Assembly (NCBI GenBank): GCA_029287555.1
Contig: JARFQX010000433.1
Coordinates: 1-7,727, forward strand
Direction of reading: 5' to 3'
Source: Rubripirellula sp.
Lineage (GTDB): Bacteria > Planctomycetota > Planctomycetia > Pirellulales > Pirellulaceae
DNA length: 7,727 nt
The translations under genes were made by a program, and so were the position numbers. The stretch's first letter is position 1. Each line of letters starts with the position of its first letter. Of the stretch, positions 5,338 to 7,727 are shown piece after piece. A model generated the notes under the pieces. It saw only the letters and a list, made by a program, of their open reading frames with translations. It searched no databases and was not told where the DNA came from.

Positions 5338-7113
5338 ATGGGATTTCTAATCGAGAGACGAAACGAATGGACCGCATTCGGCAAGTCGCCAGCGTCCTGC
5401 GCGGATCGTGAAGCGACGAGGGATGATCGATTGCAACTGGAGCGGACCGACCGCGCCGCGGTGCAAGGAGTGTCGACCTACCGGGACCTGCCCGCCTTCG
5501 GACTTCTGCAGCATGCGGCCGAAACGATCCCCGACCGTGAAGCGATGATCTATGACGAACTTCGTTGGAGCTATGCATCGTTGAACCGCCATTCCCTGCG
5601 AGCAGCGGCGATGTTGCAACGACTCGGAGTGCAACCGGGCGATCGAGTAGGCGTCCTGCTGCCTAACGTTCCCGAGTACGTCATCGCGGCCAACGCCATT
5701 TGGCGCGCCGGTGCGGTTTGCGTTGCGATCAGTCCGTTGATGGTGGCCGAAGAGGTCGCGGCGCTGCTGAGGCAAACCGACTGTCGAAGAGTAATCTGCC
5801 TGGATGTATTATCTCACCTGGTCGCGGGATGGAAAGATCATCCGATTCAATCTTTGTTGGTTTCGATTCGAAACCATCTCCCATCTTTCCATCAACTCGG
5901 TTACTTGTGGGCGCGTCGAGCTCGAACCGGTCATTGGGTGTTTCCACCGACCGACTCATGCCGATGGTTCTGGGACGAAGTCGAGCGAACCGAGCGAGCG
6001 TGGCAACCGATCTCGATTTCCGCGGCGACCGATCCCGCTTACATCTTGCCGACTGGCGGCACCACCGGCGCGGCCAAAGCGGTGACGCTGAGCCACACCA
6101 ACCTGGTAGCCAACGCCTGGCAACAGTATCAGTGGACGCGATGTTCCTTTGCGCAGGAAAAGATGCTGGCTGTGCTGCCGTTCTTTCACAGTTACGGCAT
6201 GTCGGCAACCGTGATGGGTGGCGCTGCCATGGGTGCGACCTTGGTGCTGCATCATCGCTTCAATACGCGTCAAGTGATCGGCCTGTTGGAAGAACACCAG
6301 CCGACTGTCTTTCACGCGGTGCCGGCGATGTTGGTGGCAATGAACGAACGATTTCGCCGGCGGGCTCCGTCGATCGAAGGCTTGCGCTGGGTCATCTCCG
6401 GTGGTGCGCCGCTCGAGGAAGGAGTCGGCCAGGAATTCTCGCATTTCACCGGCGCGCATGTCGTAGAAGGTTACGGACTGAGCGAAGCTTCGCCAGTGAC
6501 GCACGTCGGTGACCTGTTCGGTGAAGCCCGCTATGGCACGATTGGCTATTCGTTGCCGGCGACCAATTGTCGGATTGTCGATGCCAGCGACGATGCTCCC
6601 GAAGACGACGGCGAACGGTCGCTCCCCGATGGCGATGTCGGTGAACTGGTGGTTCGGGGGCCGCAAGTCATGCTCGGTTATTGGAACGACCCGCAGTCAA
6701 CCAAAGCGGCGATCGATCGCGGTTGGCTGCACACGGGGGACTTGGCCGTCAAGTCGGCCGTCGGCACGTACCAGATTGTTGGTCGCAAAAAGGATCTGAT
6801 CATCACATCGGGATTTAACGTTTACCCGTGCGAAGTCGAGGCGGTGTTGCGGGAGGCAGAAGGTGTTCTCGACGCCGCCGTGATTGGATGTCCCGACCAA
6901 GAACGGGGTGAGATCGTCGTGGCGCACGTCGTGCTCGAGCCCAGCGCGGCGTGGGACGAAACCTCGCTGCGAGAGCATTGTGAAACGCACCTCTCGAAAC
7001 ACAAACGACCTCGCCGCTACCTGCAATGCCAGGGCGATTTGCCGCGGAACTTTCTTGGCAAAGTCATTCGCCGCAAGCTTCGAGAATCCACGGACATGCC
7101 AACGGAGGTTTGA
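5338..7113 (+). CDS. long-chain acyl-CoA synthetase (AMP-forming, FadD-like)
   Basis: A 591-residue enzyme from the ATG at 5338, preceded by GGAG 7 bases upstream. It activates a fatty acid with ATP to acyl-adenylate and then transfers it to CoA. Motifs are in order: the ATP-binding loop TGGTTGAAK (239-247), a YGLSE motif (379-383), HTGDL with Asp468, GRKKD (482-486) followed by the hinge region IITSGFNVYPCEVE, and the catalytic Lys575 in FLGKVIRRKL near the C-terminus. The insert SLLVSIRNHLPSFHQLGYLWARR resembles the linker typical of long-chain ligases. The conserved N-terminal start of the family (TYRDLPAFGLLQHAAETIPDREAMIYDE) begins about 40 residues in. The true start could therefore be a TTG at 5431 or a GTG at 5461 or 5470. 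The ATP loop has AAKAV where many members have PKGV. The gene is followed after 2 bases by a thiolase gene, forming a fatty-acid degradation operon. Substrate chain length is not determined by the sequence. Confidence 0.92.
   Translation: MGFLIERRNEWTAFGKSPASCADREATRDDRLQLERTDRAAVQGVSTYRDLPAFGLLQHAAETIPDREAMIYDELRWSYASLNRHSLRAAAMLQRLGVQPGDRVGVLLPNVPEYVIAANAIWRAGAVCVAISPLMVAEEVAALLRQTDCRRVICLDVLSHLVAGWKDHPIQSLLVSIRNHLPSFHQLGYLWARRARTGHWVFPPTDSCRWFWDEVERTERAWQPISISAATDPAYILPTGGTTGAAKAVTLSHTNLVANAWQQYQWTRCSFAQEKMLAVLPFFHSYGMSATVMGGAAMGATLVLHHRFNTRQVIGLLEEHQPTVFHAVPAMLVAMNERFRRRAPSIEGLRWVISGGAPLEEGVGQEFSHFTGAHVVEGYGLSEASPVTHVGDLFGEARYGTIGYSLPATNCRIVDASDDAPEDDGERSLPDGDVGELVVRGPQVMLGYWNDPQSTKAAIDRGWLHTGDLAVKSAVGTYQIVGRKKDLIITSGFNVYPCEVEAVLREAEGVLDAAVIGCPDQERGEIVVAHVVLEPSAAWDETSLREHCETHLSKHKRPRRYLQCQGDLPRNFLGKVIRRKLRESTDMPTEV
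7104..7108 (+). promoter_or_regulatory. ribosome binding site of the thiolase gene
   Basis: GGAGG lies inside the last codons of the acyl-CoA synthetase gene, 7 bases before the thiolase ATG. This supports the start and translational coupling of the two genes. Confidence 0.75.
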
Positions 7114-7115
7114 TC

Positions 7116-7727
7116 ATGAATCGAAGCGAATCCATCGCGGTGGTCTCGGGAGCGAGAACCCCCTTTGCCAAAGCGTTCACTGATTTACGAGACGTCTCGG
7201 CCGTCGAGCTCGGCCGGGTCGCACTGGCCGATGCTGCTCGCCGTGCCGGGGTGATCGTCGACGACATTGATGAAGTGGTCATCGGCAATGTCTCTGGACC
7301 GCCCGATGCCGCCAACATTGCTCGAGTGATCGCTTTACAGGCCGGTATCCCGATCGATCGGCTCGCCCATACCGTGAATCGAAATTGCGCCTCTGGAATG
7401 GAGTCGATTCTTTCCGGTTGGCAGATCATCCGAAACGGTCGGGCTCAATTGGTCATCGCCGGGGGAGCGGAGTCGATGTCCAACATCCCGCTGCTGTGGG
7501 ATGAAGAAGCCGCGGGGCTGTGGCAACGGCTCGCGCGCGCCAAGACGCTCGGGCAGCGATTGGGCACCATCACGTCTTTCCGTCTTCGGCACTTCAAGCC
7601 AGTGGCGGGGATCGAACTCGGACTGACCGATCCCGTGTCCGGATTGAACATGGGCGAGACGGCCGAAGTGTTGGCCAAAGAGTTTGGCGTCACGCGCGAG
7701 GACCAAGACCGCTTCGCGTTGGAGAGC
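7116..7727 (+). CDS. acetyl-CoA C-acyltransferase (thiolase), FadI-like, 3' end outside window
   Basis: The first 204 residues of a thiolase are present and the gene continues past the window end. The ATG is supported by GGAGG and lies 2 bases after the synthetase stop. SGARTPFAK (about 10-18) is the conserved N-terminus. Cys91 in NRNCASGMES is the acyl-accepting active-site cysteine. GGAESMS follows at about 118-124. TSFRLRHFKPV and LGLTDPVSGLNMGETAEVLA resemble the FadI branch, the thiolase partner of the anaerobic or trifunctional beta-oxidation complex, more than the biosynthetic PhaA branch; this assignment is from memory of family sequences. The later His and second catalytic Cys lie outside the window. 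It would cleave 3-ketoacyl-CoA with CoA into acetyl-CoA and a shortened acyl-CoA, using products derived from the upstream synthetase. Confidence in thiolase is very high, and moderate in the FadI subfamily. Confidence 0.93.
   Translation, partial: MNRSESIAVVSGARTPFAKAFTDLRDVSAVELGRVALADAARRAGVIVDDIDEVVIGNVSGPPDAANIARVIALQAGIPIDRLAHTVNRNCASGMESILSGWQIIRNGRAQLVIAGGAESMSNIPLLWDEEAAGLWQRLARAKTLGQRLGTITSFRLRHFKPVAGIELGLTDPVSGLNMGETAEVLAKEFGVTREDQDRFALES

Noticed and set aside
5700..6666. Long open frames inside the acyl-CoA synthetase on both strands (5700-6512 plus, 5956-6666 minus)
   Set aside because: They overlap conserved adenylation motifs of the synthetase in other frames and show no domain of their own.
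1..7727. CRISPR array, tRNA, rRNA, prophage, toxin-antitoxin or defence genes
   Set aside because: No regularly spaced direct repeats, no cloverleaf or rRNA-like sequence and no matching protein families were seen on either strand.

Overview
The window looks like chromosomal DNA of a planctomycete, most likely from the Pirellulaceae (Rhodopirellula-like). This is inference from GC-rich coding sequence, loosely packed genes on both strands, a glycine-zipper protein with a Tyr/Arg/His-rich tail, a PH-domain membrane protein next to a GYF_2-zinc-ribbon protein, and a Tat-type sugar isomerase/epimerase. No marker gene here fixes the genus.

Layout. Bases 1-578 (+) hold the C-terminal part of a TPR-repeat protein. 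Bases 579-847 are a convergent intergenic stretch with a nested inverted repeat of about 128 bp that resembles a small non-autonomous mobile or REP-like element. Bases 848-1504 (-) encode an exported glycine-zipper protein. Bases 1505-1816 show no gene. Bases 1817-2287 (-) are nrdR, the ribonucleotide reductase repressor. A divergent gap with a strong GC-rich hairpin follows. Next come two plus-strand genes in a probable operon: a two-span membrane protein with a bacterial PH domain (2485-3120) and a GYF_2 plus zinc-ribbon protein (3169-3576). Bases 3640-4743 (-) encode a Tat-type TIM-barrel sugar phosphate isomerase/epimerase whose first codons are a tandem repeat. Bases 4744-5337 hold an apparent control region (a CRP-type half-site pair, an 18-bp palindrome and a sigma70-like promoter) and a long leader. 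Bases 5338-7113 (+) encode a long-chain acyl-CoA synthetase. Two bases later begins a FadI-type thiolase that runs off the window end (7116-7727).

How the genes work together. The last two genes form a fatty-acid activation and thiolysis unit: the synthetase makes acyl-CoA from free acid, ATP and CoA, and the thiolase makes the final C-C cleavage of beta-oxidation. The other genes are independent housekeeping or envelope functions. I did not find a convincing new defence, mobile or biosynthetic system. The items most worth a second look are the nested inverted repeat at 724-851, the stacked control elements at 4870-4957, the uncertain N-terminus of the acyl-CoA synthetase, and the tandem duplication at the isomerase start.
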